A DNA stretch of 64,000 bases from assembly GCA_001939145.1 (NCBI GenBank), contig LSRX01000578.1, positions 1 through 64,000 on the forward strand, read 5' to 3'. The notes under the pieces were generated by a model, which searched no databases, was not told where the DNA came from, and worked only from the letters and a program-made list of their open reading frames with translations. Origin of the DNA: Symbiodinium microadriaticum. Its lineage: Eukaryota; Sar; Dinophyceae; Suessiales; Symbiodiniaceae. Positions 9,047-16,917 of the stretch are shown here, piece after piece; within the stretch, counting starts at the first letter, position 1; every line of letters begins with the position of its first letter. Made by a program: the position numbers and the translations under genes.

Positions 9047-10309
9047 ATGGCCTCAGATGATGACAAACGGCAGTTGATCACTGGAGCAGACAGTGATCTT
9101 CAGTTCGTCCTCGGTGAAGCGGGGCTATCGCTGGATGCGCAGTATAGAGTGGTGCAGCGGCATACCACGTTGCGCCGATTCCAGGCGATCGCCGACTCTC
9201 GTGCAGAGGCACGAGTTGCAGGAAAGGCCGATTTCGGCTTGGCAGATGACACTGCAGATGGGCGTCAGCAGATAGCCGGGGTGGTTGCGGCATGGGAGCT
9301 GGCCCGCGATGTGATCACCAAGGAGACAGAGACTCGGGCAGAAGCTAAGGTGCTCGGGCAGCCCCGCATTCTGCAGGTCACCGAGCGCCAGGCCATGATA
9401 AAGGCAGTGGTTGCAGTTCATGGCCAGCTGGGGGAATCCGAAACTCCTTCAGCCGAATACTTGGCGTTGAAATGTGAGGAGTGCGAGGTCAACGAGCCCC
9501 AGGCCTCCACTTTGGATGCCATCACGTCTAAGAAGAGCACTTTGACTACTAGCATTCAATCCTCACTTGACGCTTCAGGCCGCATACATATCACACAACA
9601 TAAGGCCAAGAGCGAGTTGCCCACTTCAACCGAGGCCTATCGTAAAGTTCTCAGGGTGGAGGCATTCACCTGGCTATGTATGGCCGCACGCTTTAAATCA
9701 AAGCAATGGCTTCAGGGTCTTAAGCTCTCGGACTTCGACCAGTTCGTCAACTACATCCTCGGTGAGAAAGTGGCTCAGCTGAATGTTCCTACCTCGCATC
9801 AGCCCAATGATGTGCCCACGCTCAGCCCGCCTTGGCATGTGGTTCTAGCTTATGAACATAGGCTTCGCAAGGAGGCCTTTCGCCTGGTGAATGAGGAGGA
9901 TCAAACTCTTTCTGCAGCGCTTGCAACTGTGGTTAGCTCAGCAGAGTTAAAGGAGACTTACTTTACAACCCCCTTGGCACTCTCCATCATCGAGCGCCCT
10001 CGCAAATGGTACAAAGGCAAGGGCAAAGATAAAGATGGAAAGGGATTCGGCAGGGATCCCAAGGGAGGCCACAAAGGCAAAGATGACAAAGGGGGCAAGG
10101 GGGGCAAGACTGCCACGTCGGACCCTGCGCTCAAGGGCCTCACTTTGGTGTGGCGCACGCCAGAAGGCCGTGACATATGCTTTGCGTTCAACTCGCAGGG
10201 ATGTACCAACCCGAAATGCGAGCGCCTCCACGTGTGTCGAGTTAAGGGTTGCTATCAGGAGCATTCGGCTCGGGATCATAAGCAGAAATCTGGCAAACAG
10301 AAGGAGTGA
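9047..10309 (+). CDS. Gag-like protein with Cys/His zinc knuckles
   Basis: A 420-residue protein starting in a strong context (GCCATGG). The first about 320 residues are mostly helical and show no family I recognise. Residues about 325-360 form a very basic Lys/Gly-rich stretch. The C-terminus carries C378-x7-C386-x4-C391-x3-H395, a CCCH-type knuckle, then a second Cys/His group (C397, C402, H406, H411). Basic stretch plus zinc knuckles is the usual nucleic-acid-binding end of retroelement Gag proteins, which package the RNA. It stops 51 bp before the polyprotein start, in a different frame, so the two are not a simple readthrough fusion. Function is inferred from position and motifs. Confidence 0.7.
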   Translation: MASDDDKRQLITGADSDLQFVLGEAGLSLDAQYRVVQRHTTLRRFQAIADSRAEARVAGKADFGLADDTADGRQQIAGVVAAWELARDVITKETETRAEAKVLGQPRILQVTERQAMIKAVVAVHGQLGESETPSAEYLALKCEECEVNEPQASTLDAITSKKSTLTTSIQSSLDASGRIHITQHKAKSELPTSTEAYRKVLRVEAFTWLCMAARFKSKQWLQGLKLSDFDQFVNYILGEKVAQLNVPTSHQPNDVPTLSPPWHVVLAYEHRLRKEAFRLVNEEDQTLSAALATVVSSAELKETYFTTPLALSIIERPRKWYKGKGKDKDGKGFGRDPKGGHKGKDDKGGKGGKTATSDPALKGLTLVWRTPEGRDICFAFNSQGCTNPKCERLHVCRVKGCYQEHSARDHKQKSGKQKE

Positions 10310-10360
10310 CTATCGCTTGAGCAGCACCAGAGTGTTTCTACCATCGAAACATCAGAGCAC

Positions 10361-13300
10361 ATGTCTTATCAGCCGCAGTTGTACAGCCCAGCGGGCTTGC
10401 GTGTGCTTTACATCTTTGCCGGGCCTCATCGCAAAGGTGATGTGGGCTCTTTTCTTCATGATCTTGGACACGTGGACACACTGCTTCAGTTTGATTTGCA
10501 GCGTTCTTCAGAGCATGATTTGACAAAGGAGGGGCTTTGGCAACACATATTCCAACTTCTTGGGGATGGGGAGTGGATCCTCATCGCCTCGCCGCCATGC
10601 GAGACATTTTCACGAGTTCGGCATCGGCATCCCGGGCCCAAGCCTCTTCGTTCTTCCTTTTATCCTCGTGGTTTTCCTTGGCTTAGCAACATTCACCAGC
10701 AGCAGGTATCGCAGGCTAATTATTTTGTTGACCAGACCGTGATGGCCTGTCAACTTGCATGGCAATATTTTCTTGAGCACCCTGAGGACTTAGGCGCGAC
10801 ACCCGATCAGGAGGTGCCGGCATCTATTTGGCAGTTTCCGTCTGTTCGCGAGCTTCAGGTGACCACTAAGGCTATCACATTTGCTGTTTTCCAGTGCACT
10901 TTCGAGGCACCGACTTCCAAACCGACACGATTTCTCACCAATCTTTCAGCTTTCACGCAGCAGCCGCCTGCCTTTGCCACTTGGCCGCGATTCGACTCTG
11001 AACATCGCTATGTCGGCCCCTTGCCTCCGCGCTGTCCGCATGGAGGCCATGAGCAGGTGTTGGCAGGTCGCTCTGGCCACGTGTGGGCCACTTCAGCTGC
11101 CGCTGCTTACCCTCCGCTGATGTGTGAATGGATCGCGCATGCTGTGCTCACCTCCGCTGCGCGTGGGGGGATCAGGTCGGCTTCGCACAGCTCAGGTCAG
11201 GACGCCGGGGGTTTAGAGGCGGTTGTTAGTGAGGCGGGTGATAGTTTAGAGGCGGTTGCAGTTGCTGCAGTTTCCAGCTCGGCAGGTGCATCAAAGGCCA
11301 TCGCAGGTTCCGTGCATGAGGCATTGCCCGAGGCATCAAAGGCCATCGCAGGTTCCGTGCAGGAGGCATTGCCCAAGGCATCAGAGGCCATCGCAGGTTC
11401 CGTGCAGGAGGCAGTGCCCAAGGCGGTTTCTAGTTTAGAGGCGGTTGGTGGTTCAGAAGGTTCCGCGCAGGATGCATTGCCCGAGGCGGTTTCTAGTTTA
11501 GAGGCGGTTGGTAAGGTAGAGGCGGGTGTGACTGGGACTCCCCGCCGCTTTGCTAAGGCTGAGGACCTTGCAGAGGCCATATCTTCTACCAGAACTCCGA
11601 CGAGGGCCGAGGTCGCAACCTTGTTCGGTCTGTTGCCGCATGAGACTCCCCCTAGATCTACTATGTATTCCAGGCGGACCCCGAGCAGTTTTACCACTGG
11701 GTTATTTAGGAAGGGTGGGGGCTTGATAGGTTTAAGAACGGCCTGCCGTCAGTTTCCCGCGTCTACAGAGGCCTTGACATCCTTCGTGCGCCAACATATG
11801 CCTGGCCACCCCTTCACCACTGTGAGCTTGTATCTCAACACTGGTACAGAGCCTCATAGGGATAGCCGTAACGCTCACCTCCCTAATGGCATCATTGCTC
11901 TCTCGGATTTTGCGGGGGGGGAGGTCTGGACGGAATGTGAAGGGGGAGATTCATTTCAGGTCATCGATGGCAAGCGCCTGGCAGGTCAACTCGTGCCGAT
12001 CACGGCGGAACCTGCCTACATTCACGCTTATCGGGACTTGCATTTCACAATGCCTTGGACTGGTAGGCGTTTGGTGATCATAGCCTTCAGTGTTGCAGAT
12101 CATGAACAAGCGCCGCAGGACGTTTTGTCCACTCTACGAGGCCAGGGCTTCGTCCTTCCGGGCGAGGCTCCACCCGAGGCATGTTCGAGCTTCAAAGCGC
12201 CCGCTGAGGATGCTGAGGCATCCGCTGATTCTTGCAGTGGCTCTACTAGTGAGGGACCAGAGCCTTTCAGACCCGAGGATTGTCACAACGAGGGGCCCCC
12301 CTTGAGCCTTGAGTGGGACGGAAAGGTGGAGCCCATCAACGACGGTTTCGGGCTGTGTTCGCCCACACGGTGGCCGCCCGCTGCTCGGGGAGGGAGACTC
12401 CCTACTAAGGCTGCAGGTTTCGCTAAGGCCATGCATCGGGTTCTCCGGGATTTCGTAGATCGTCACATTCCGGATGCAAGGCGTACTGCCATGGAGCTGG
12501 CTTTGGGAAGGCTAAAGTCGTCCCCCTTTCGGCCCGAGGTTCTAGAGGTTCTTAGGGAAGAATGGTTTGGTTGCGTGGAGGCTGCAGCTGGGGCTCGCTC
12601 TTCAGAGTTGCGCGAGATCCCACCTAACCAACCATTTTACTTGCATGCGATCTCCTCCACGGCCCGGCTCCTTGAAGATCCGGATTGGGAGGCGATCGCG
12701 TGCCAGAAGGACTCTTACGTCACGGGGGTTGCCATCGGGTTTGATGAGCCGGCCCCTCACTTGCCTCAAGTCTACGAGTTTAAGTTTAAGTCCCGTAAAC
12801 TAGACGATTCGGAGGACGAATGGCATCGTGACAATTATTCCTCGGCTAAGCAGACCATAGAACAGCTAGAGCAAAAGTTCAAAGAGGAGGAGGCGCTGGG
12901 ACGCATGGCGCCGTCGACTCTGCCCGTGCTTGAGCAAAGGTACGGCAAGGAGCGTGTTCGGATTGCATCCTTGGGTTCCCTCTTGAAGCCAGACGGGTCC
13001 GCTAGACCGCTGCATGACGGAACGCACGGCGTTCGAGTAAATAATGGCATTCGCATGCTCAACCAACAGGCCAATCCGGGCCCACGTGAAGTCGTGCACC
13101 TCGTGCGTAGTGCCAAGCAGAGTCAGGAAGCGACGTTTTGCCTCACAGGGGACGTTACCGCTGCTCACCGCCTCTTCTTGGTGAGAGAGAGCGACTGGCC
13201 GCTTCTTTGCTGTCGTCTCAGGGACGACTCGCCTGTGGTATGGTACAACAAGGTAGGGACTTTCGGCATATCGTCCTCAGCGTTCCTTTGGTCGCGGTTG

Positions 13301-14461
13301 TTCGGCGTCATTGGCAGGTGTGCAGCTCGCTTCTTGCTGACCATTTGGTTTTACCATTTGGTGTACGTAGACGATGTGCACGCAAACTTCGCAGGGAAGG
13401 ACAAGTTCCATCACTTGCTCATGTGGCTTGCATGTTTCGAGATGTTTGGTACCCCTTTCGCCTACAAGAAGTTTCGTGGAGGGCTCACTTCGGCTTTTGT
13501 GGGGTACGAGCTGTCTTATCCTGATCAGAGGGTCGGGATCTCAGAGTCACGAGGGCAGTGGCTGCTCAAATGGATCGAGGAAGCCAGAGCCTCCAGGTTC
13601 GTCGTTTCAGTTCGTCGCTTCGCAGAGTTCTTAGGCAGATTGGGGTTTGTATCTAGACTGTTGGTTTGGCTAAAGGCTCACTTAGCCCCACTCTACAGTT
13701 GGCGAGCTGCTGTCAGTGTCAGCGCGGTGGCTCGCCTGCCAGATACAGTAATCCTCACCCTTGAGTATCTGTCTTTGACGTTCAAGGACATGTCTTTCAA
13801 GGTGGCTGCTGCTAGAACAATCAGGCGGGAAGGAGTCGCCTTCCGCACTGATGCCAAGTGCGCTGATGGCTACGTCGTCCTAGGCGGTTGGGAGTGCTCG
13901 GGTGCAACTAAGGACTCTAGGTGGTTTTCGATTAAGCTCACTCCAGAAGAGGCACCTTACTTGTTTGACCCGGAGGGCCACAGTCAGTGGGCGTCCGCGT
14001 CTGCGGAGCTTCTGGCCACTCTTGTGGCACTCCATGCCTTTGGGCACTTGGAAGGCAACGCACAGAGGCGCATCATGACCGTTGAGGTTCTGGCGCAGAC
14101 AGACAACAAGGCCAATGAGGGTCTGGCCAAGAAGGGCTCAACTACAAGATGGCCTTTGCTCATGATTAATATGCAGCTCTCGCATTTGCTCATGAAGGCA
14201 AGCCTGAAGCTCACCTTGGGATGGCGCCCCAGGGATCAGAACCAAGAGGCGGATGCTCTGACGAACGAGGTGTTCGACTTGTTTGACAGTCAGCGTCGCA
14301 TCTGCTTGCAGTATGCAGATCTGCCGCTCTCTTTCCTCCACTCCTTGTACAAGGCCAGGCTTACGCAGACGAGCAGTCGTCAGGCAGATGCTGTGCTTGA
14401 TGCTGCAATCGGCAAGCCACGCTTTAAGGGCAAGAGAAAGAGAGAGAAGTCTCCTTGGTGA
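10361..14461 (+). CDS. Polyprotein: methyltransferase-like, 2OG-oxygenase-like, RT and RNase H
   Basis: Of 1366 residues, 10-190 resemble a C5-cytosine methyltransferase fold: a glycine-containing first strand (LYIFAGPHRKGDVGS), SPPCETFSR with C80 where the catalytic Cys of motif IV lies, and EHPEDLG (140-145). A Ser/Ala/Glu linker with 15-residue repeats follows (about 310-390). Residues about 455-580 look like a 2-oxoglutarate/Fe(II) oxygenase: H499-x-D501, H561 and R569/R570 in PWTGRR. The reverse transcriptase has D931 (GDVTAAH) and YVDD at 1002-1005. RNase H has D1164, E1216, D1248 and D1298, a complete set. RT and RNase H copy the element. The first two domains could write and erase a base modification, but their activity is inference. 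Methyltransferase capture by dinoflagellate retrotransposons is known. Confidence 0.85.
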   Translation: MSYQPQLYSPAGLRVLYIFAGPHRKGDVGSFLHDLGHVDTLLQFDLQRSSEHDLTKEGLWQHIFQLLGDGEWILIASPPCETFSRVRHRHPGPKPLRSSFYPRGFPWLSNIHQQQVSQANYFVDQTVMACQLAWQYFLEHPEDLGATPDQEVPASIWQFPSVRELQVTTKAITFAVFQCTFEAPTSKPTRFLTNLSAFTQQPPAFATWPRFDSEHRYVGPLPPRCPHGGHEQVLAGRSGHVWATSAAAAYPPLMCEWIAHAVLTSAARGGIRSASHSSGQDAGGLEAVVSEAGDSLEAVAVAAVSSSAGASKAIAGSVHEALPEASKAIAGSVQEALPKASEAIAGSVQEAVPKAVSSLEAVGGSEGSAQDALPEAVSSLEAVGKVEAGVTGTPRRFAKAEDLAEAISSTRTPTRAEVATLFGLLPHETPPRSTMYSRRTPSSFTTGLFRKGGGLIGLRTACRQFPASTEALTSFVRQHMPGHPFTTVSLYLNTGTEPHRDSRNAHLPNGIIALSDFAGGEVWTECEGGDSFQVIDGKRLAGQLVPITAEPAYIHAYRDLHFTMPWTGRRLVIIAFSVADHEQAPQDVLSTLRGQGFVLPGEAPPEACSSFKAPAEDAEASADSCSGSTSEGPEPFRPEDCHNEGPPLSLEWDGKVEPINDGFGLCSPTRWPPAARGGRLPTKAAGFAKAMHRVLRDFVDRHIPDARRTAMELALGRLKSSPFRPEVLEVLREEWFGCVEAAAGARSSELREIPPNQPFYLHAISSTARLLEDPDWEAIACQKDSYVTGVAIGFDEPAPHLPQVYEFKFKSRKLDDSEDEWHRDNYSSAKQTIEQLEQKFKEEEALGRMAPSTLPVLEQRYGKERVRIASLGSLLKPDGSARPLHDGTHGVRVNNGIRMLNQQANPGPREVVHLVRSAKQSQEATFCLTGDVTAAHRLFLVRESDWPLLCCRLRDDSPVVWYNKVGTFGISSSAFLWSRLFGVIGRCAARFLLTIWFYHLVYVDDVHANFAGKDKFHHLLMWLACFEMFGTPFAYKKFRGGLTSAFVGYELSYPDQRVGISESRGQWLLKWIEEARASRFVVSVRRFAEFLGRLGFVSRLLVWLKAHLAPLYSWRAAVSVSAVARLPDTVILTLEYLSLTFKDMSFKVAAARTIRREGVAFRTDAKCADGYVVLGGWECSGATKDSRWFSIKLTPEEAPYLFDPEGHSQWASASAELLATLVALHAFGHLEGNAQRRIMTVEVLAQTDNKANEGLAKKGSTTRWPLLMINMQLSHLLMKASLKLTLGWRPRDQNQEADALTNEVFDLFDSQRRICLQYADLPLSFLHSLYKARLTQTSSRQADAVLDAAIGKPRFKGKRKREKSPW
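11290..11520 (+). repeat. In-frame minisatellite in polyprotein linker
   Basis: A 45-bp unit encoding AIAGSVQEALPEASK-like residues occurs three times, followed by two copies of a block encoding AVSSLEAVG. The repeats fall between the methyltransferase-like and oxygenase-like domains, where a flexible linker would tolerate length change. Confidence 0.8.
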
Positions 14462-14830
14462 CGTGCCGCCTGCGGAAGGGGGGCACAGGCACACAGGTGC
14501 GCCTTCGACACGTCAAAGACCTTTTAGAAAACGCCTGCGTGAGCTTGCCGCCTTTCTCCTGTGAAAACATTCCGGTGCGATCAGGGTTCCCTCGCTTAAA
14601 TCAATATTGAGTGGATTGGAAGTTTTCCTTCTATGAGAAGGACAGAGATACGGGCATTTATACCCCACATAAGATTTGGGGATACCGTCTGAGCATTTAT
14701 ATGTTTGGTTTCGATATTCCTTTTCCCCACATATCATTTGGGGAATAAACATTTTGAGCTCCGCAACTGACTGTTGTAAACTTTGGGCTCTCGCCCTCCT
14801 ATCCATAAGACGAGAGTGAAGAACAGGTTA
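14462..14830. other. 3' non-coding end of the recombinase retroelement
   Basis: No ORF of note. It holds two copies of a palindromic 20-mer, CCCCACATAnnATTTGGGGA, at 14663-14682 and 14725-14744, each preceded at a distance by GCATTTATA. These may be hairpins used for 3'-end formation, template recognition or recombination. Composition changes to ATTG-rich DNA from 14838, which I take as the element boundary. Confidence 0.55.
14663..14744. repeat. Pair of hairpin-forming 20-mers
   Basis: CCCCACATAAGATTTGGGGA (14663-14682) and CCCCACATATCATTTGGGGA (14725-14744) differ only in the two or three loop bases. Each can fold with CCCCA pairing to TGGGG. Confidence 0.85.
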
Positions 14831-14837
14831 AGGAAAG

Positions 14838-16081
14838 ATTGGTGAGCGCCGCGGTTGGCAGCATTGTGAACATTTCTGCATTGGTGCAGAATACATGGTT
14901 CCGAGGGGAACATTGGCTTCAACAAATTGCCTCGCAAGTCACCCTTACGTACAAGGGGCATTGCAACTTCGAAGAAGGCATTGTGCCTTTTTATTGGGTA
15001 TTGGTTCTGCCCTCGGCAACCATTGCCTCGCTCACCCAAGGATTGGCGACTGACTTTTCGTGGTTGCCATTGGCTCAGGCCAACCCATGCCTAACATTGG
15101 CAACCGCGCTCGCCAAAGCGCTTCATTGGTACCGCCAAGGCCATATTGAAGCGTCGGCAGAATTGTCTGCCCTCTTTTTGGCGACCAACGATTGAGGCAA
15201 CGTCCTCGGAATTGAAGACGCAAAGTGGTCGCGGCGGCCAAGCCAATTGGCGTAACACCAGCTATATTGGCTCCTCCTATTGCGGCATCATTTCGGCAGG
15301 GCCGGATGGATTGCACACATTTGCCAACGTGGAGTTGGAAAATTGCTTCAGCGTGAACCTCCGATTGTCGGCGAAGCAATGCTCGACGGGCTATCTTCAA
15401 GATTGCCACAGCTACTACGCTGGCTCCAGGGTCCACAGGCACCTGGTCTTTCCATTGGCCCTTGCAGGGATTGAAAAGGTGCCCCAATTGACAACCATTG
15501 GGGACCGCAATGAAGAAGAAGAAATTGGGCAGCACATTGCCCCAGTGGCCCCGCGCATTGCCACAGACAACGCGCAGGTGAGATTGACATTGCCTCACGG
15601 CATCGAGGCAATTGTCACTCACGAGTGAGAGAAAGGATTGGAGGCAGCAGCTCCAAGGACATTGGGCGTGGAGCGCCCATTGTCGAAACAGCAAGCTTTG
15701 TTTTCTGCATTGGCCGTGTATTGGTCAAGCACCTCCTTCCGAGCCTCGGATTGCATCCACCACAAGATTGCGATACGATACCTTTGTGAACCGAAGGACA
15801 TTGTCCGGGATGACGACATTGGAACGCAACTCTTCTGTACAGTTTGGATTGCTCAATCGCCGATTGGCTTTGCAAAAGTGAGTGATTGAGCCAGCCTGCA
15901 TTGGAAGTGAGTGCACACATCTTTGAAGCATTGTTTTATGAGTCGATTTTCGTATTGTTGGATTTTCTGATATTGTTCATCGAATGATTTGATTTCTTAG
16001 TGAGTGTGGCCATTGCCCAAGGTGCATTGGCCAAGGAACCGTGTTAGAGTACATTGCTCTTTCACGTGCATTCCTCAATCC
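14838..16081 (+). other. ATTG-rich non-coding DNA, right part
   Basis: By hand count, ATTG occurs 54 times in 14821-16080, where about 5 are expected. The reverse word CAAT occurs only about 7 times, several of them inside CAATTG. The ATTGs fall in all three frames. No recognisable protein is encoded; two modest ORFs (14839-15195, 15146-15628) resemble nothing I know. This looks like the continuation of the left ATTG-rich block, separated by the inserted retroelement. Confidence 0.65.
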
Positions 16082-16452
16082 NNNNNNNNNNNNNNNNNNN
16101 NNNNNNNNNNNNNNNNNNNNNNNNNNNNNNNNNNNNNNNNNNNNNNNNNNNNNNNNNNNNNNNNNNNNNNNNNNNNNNNNNNNNNNNNNNNNNNNNNNNN
16201 NNNNNNNNNNNNNNNNNNNNNNNNNNNNNNNNNNNNNNNNNNNNNNNNNNNNNNNNNNNNNNNNNNNNNNNNNNNNNNNNNNNNNNNNNNNNNNNNNNNN
16301 NNNNNNNNNNNNNNNNNNNNNNNNNNNNNNNNNNNNNNNNNNNNNNNNNNNNNNNNNNNNNNNNNNNNNNNNNNNNNNNNNNNNNNNNNNNNNNNNNNNN
16401 NNNNNNNNNNNNNNNNNNNNNNNNNNNNNNNNNNNNNNNNNNNNNNNNNNNN
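16082..16452. other. Assembly gap (371 N)
   Basis: An unbroken run of N. The right edge starts inside a palindromic CTTCGAAGG repeat, which probably caused the break. The ATTG excess is present to its left and absent to its right, so two unlike regions meet here and their adjacency is not proven. Confidence 0.99.
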
Positions 16453-16484
16453 CCTTCGAAGGCTTCGAAGGCTTCGAAGCCTCC
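16453..16484. repeat. CTTCGAAGG tandem repeat at gap edge
   Basis: Three units of the self-complementary 9-mer CTTCGAAGG follow the gap directly. The array may extend into the gap. Confidence 0.85.
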
Positions 16485-16512
16485 TTCGCTGAAGGGTCCT
16501 CGGATGCAGCCC

Positions 16513-16917
16513 CTACCACCCAATACTGCTTGGAGGTATGCTCATGTTAGCAAGCGCGTCATTCATCTTGTCCGACTTGAACGAGGCTTTGTTCATCAAC
16601 AAAACATCCATTGATGACTGCTGTGTTCTTTCTGTCTGTGCAGTTCGGTTGGCGCAGCCGTATTGAGGAGCTCGAGTAGCCCTCCGTGGACCTTTCGCCT
16701 GTGGGACGGCTTTAGGATTGCCGAAAACTGGAGCTCTCGAACCCAGCATTCGGATGTGGAAAGAGTTGCCGCCGCTGCTAAGAAATTTGTGAGCGAAAAA
16801 TTCGAAGATGTCGTCTAGAAACTGCGAGCCCTGCTTCAAGGGCTTCAACAGGGTCTTGAGCTCCGTCTCAAACTTGTTGACCATGGCATTCTCTGACCCA
16901 CTTCCCGCAAACTCCAC
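16513..16917 (-). CDS. Possible exon, unknown protein (minus strand)
   Basis: A 134-residue open frame with a hydrophobic-helical N-terminus (FLDDIFEFFAHKF) and a basic C-terminal half. It does not resemble a family I know. It is on the opposite strand from all confident genes, which lowers its chance of being real. Confidence 0.2.
   Translation of the reverse strand: MEFAGSGSENAMVNKFETELKTLLKPLKQGSQFLDDIFEFFAHKFLSSGGNSFHIRMLGSRAPVFGNPKAVPQAKGPRRATRAPQYGCANRTAQTERTQQSSMDVLLMNKASFKSDKMNDALANMSIPPSSIGW

Larger units (their letters stand above)
6200..14830 (+). mobile_element. Tyrosine-recombinase retroelement with methyltransferase-like and oxygenase-like domains
   Basis: Three long + strand ORFs lie in series: a tyrosine recombinase (6574-8541), a Gag-like protein (9047-10309) and a polyprotein with reverse transcriptase and RNase H (10361-14461). 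Reverse transcriptase together with a tyrosine recombinase, and no aspartic protease or DDE integrase, points to the DIRS-like order. The flanks on both sides are ATTG-rich and the element is not, so it probably inserted into such DNA. Exact ends are not resolved; I place them by the change in composition. All recognisable catalytic residues are present and no stop interrupts the ORFs, so it could be recently active. In classical DIRS elements the recombinase follows the RT; here it comes first. Confidence 0.75.

Noticed and set aside
11197..11697. 166-residue minus-strand ORF
   Set aside because: It is antisense to the minisatellite linker of the polyprotein and mirrors its repeats.
14839..15628. 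Two ORFs in the right ATTG-rich block
   Set aside because: They overlap in different frames and their composition is explained by the word bias.
14838..16081. ATTG as an inserted 4-bp unit that interrupts hidden genes
   Set aside because: Deleting ATTG by hand gave only a roughly 50-codon open stretch, which is not beyond chance. In the copia ORF the ATTGs encode conserved residues, so insertion cannot be the general explanation.
15977..16614. ORFs spanning the assembly gap
   Set aside because: Most of their length is N, so no coding claim is possible.
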